Assembly (NCBI RefSeq): GCF_000299415.1
Contig: NZ_AMPG01000001.1
Coordinates: 620,001 to 684,000, forward strand
Origin: Candidatus Microthrix parvicella Bio17-1
GTDB taxonomy: Bacteria > Actinomycetota > Acidimicrobiia > Acidimicrobiales > Microtrichaceae
Direction: 5' to 3'
DNA length: 64,000 bases
Part shown: in pieces, positions 63,542 through 64,000 of the stretch
How positions within the stretch are numbered: position 1 is the first letter of the stretch
Layout of the letters: each line of letters starts with the position of its first letter
Made by a program: the position numbers and the translations under genes
Notes under the pieces: model-generated
Told to the model about the DNA's origin: nothing
Seen by the model: only the letters and a program-made list of their open reading frames with translations
The model's database searches: none

Positions 63542-64000
63542 TTATCCCCGAGGGTCCGCAACCGACTCGGTGAGGCGTTGCAGCGAGGCGAGCGCTGGCG
63601 GACCCAGCTGGGTTGCCCGCCGGGGTGACCAGCCGTTGCGACCGTGAGGCTGCCGCTGGCCCGCCAAATGGCCCAGCCCCGGGCTCGACGCCAGGTCGCC
63701 TTGTCCGCAGCCAGCGGGTAGGCCGCTCGGAAGTGTTCGATTGCTTCGTGATCGGGAAGGAGTATCCAGCAGGCGGCCAGGTCGAAGGCCGGATCGCCAG
63801 CGCACAGGTCGCCGAAGTCGACCATGCCACAGAGGTCTCCGTCCGAGGTGAGCACGTTGGCTGGGTGCAGGTCCCCGTGGAGCCACAGCGACTGCCCAGC
63901 CCAGCGGGGTGCGGCCACGGCGTCGTCCCAGATCGCACGGATGACGTGTGGATCGGGGGGTCGGCTTCTGCTCGGTCGTCGCGATTGCAGCGCACGCGTC
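63542..64000 (-). pseudogene. Aminoglycoside phosphotransferase family protein, frameshifted, cut by window edge
   Basis: The C-terminal part of an APH kinase: PDPHVIRAIWDDAVAAPRWAG, Brenner motif LWLHGDLHPANVL, metal-binding VDFGDLCAGDPAFDLAACW. After AGHPGGQPSW one G is missing near 63612 (TGGGTCC versus an expected TGGGGTCC); the natural end GPPALASLQRLTESVADPRG lies in the next frame and stops at 63542. The 5' end is beyond base 64000. A G-run error could explain it. The substrate is unknown. Confidence 0.7.

Noticed and set aside
62770-63918. A 382-codon kinase-antitoxin fusion protein
   Set aside because: The antitoxin has its own start with a strong ribosome-binding site at 63492, and the kinase end continues in another frame, so the fusion results from a 1-bp deletion.

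Overview
The window is high-GC DNA with mostly GC-ending codons and many GTG/TTG starts. The gene families point to an actinobacterium: an F420-type luciferase-like oxidoreductase, an SCO7613-like membrane protein, an ECF42 sigma factor with its DGPF partner, DUF6325, DUF2752 and a lipase-maturation-factor homologue. An Acidimicrobiia-type host is my inference from this mix. No rRNA, tRNA or CRISPR array was seen.

Layout. 0-8.7 kb: end of an LLM oxidoreductase, pterin dehydratase, a large zinc-ribbon membrane protein, two hypothetical proteins, an ABC exporter and a catalase with a decayed Fur gene at its promoter. 9-15 kb: EVE-like protein, DUF2752, gamma carbonic anhydrase, flavin reductase, MBL hydrolase, then a two-gene operon ending in a UGSC-family selenoprotein, which conventional gene calling splits at the in-frame UGA. 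15-23.8 kb: LMF, AraC/VOC pair, MutY, methyltransferase, clostripain-like lipoprotein, acyl-CoA dehydrogenase.

23.8-32.1 kb is an accessory island: broken vapBC; a TIR gene overlapping a 1451-residue NACHT protein with pentapeptide-like repeats and ten near-identical 126-bp WD40 units; a convergent protein with two membrane segments, Rossmann-like domains and a C-terminal RyR domain; and, divergent from it, a frameshifted second TIR gene. I read this as a conflict or antiphage module in which TIR-made nucleotide signals could be sensed by the RyR protein. That function is inference.

32-47 kb: a two-component system, cupredoxin-like lipoprotein, YdeI protein, ECF42/DGPF pair, frameshifted amine oxidase, ABC-2 transporter, small lipoprotein, DUF998, zinc-ribbon protein behind a CsoR/CstR-like palindrome, divergent DHFR-like/TetR pair, broken VOC gene and FAD monooxygenase. 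47-55.5 kb: baeRF protein, radical-SAM maturase, POLLUX-like channel, methyltransferase and a DUF6325/SHOCT/DUF1269 cluster. 55.5-58 kb: a degraded second copy of the amine oxidase plus an intact second copy of the small lipoprotein, then an ISL3 remnant. 58-64 kb: a truncated surface protein, cupin, S15-like hydrolase, two toxin-antitoxin pairs (Phd/PIN and VapBC45-like) and a frameshifted aminoglycoside phosphotransferase cut by the window edge.

Frameshifted genes are unusually common (VapB, VapC, TIR, amine oxidase, VOC, APH, transposase). This may be real decay or consensus error in the assembly; raw reads would decide.
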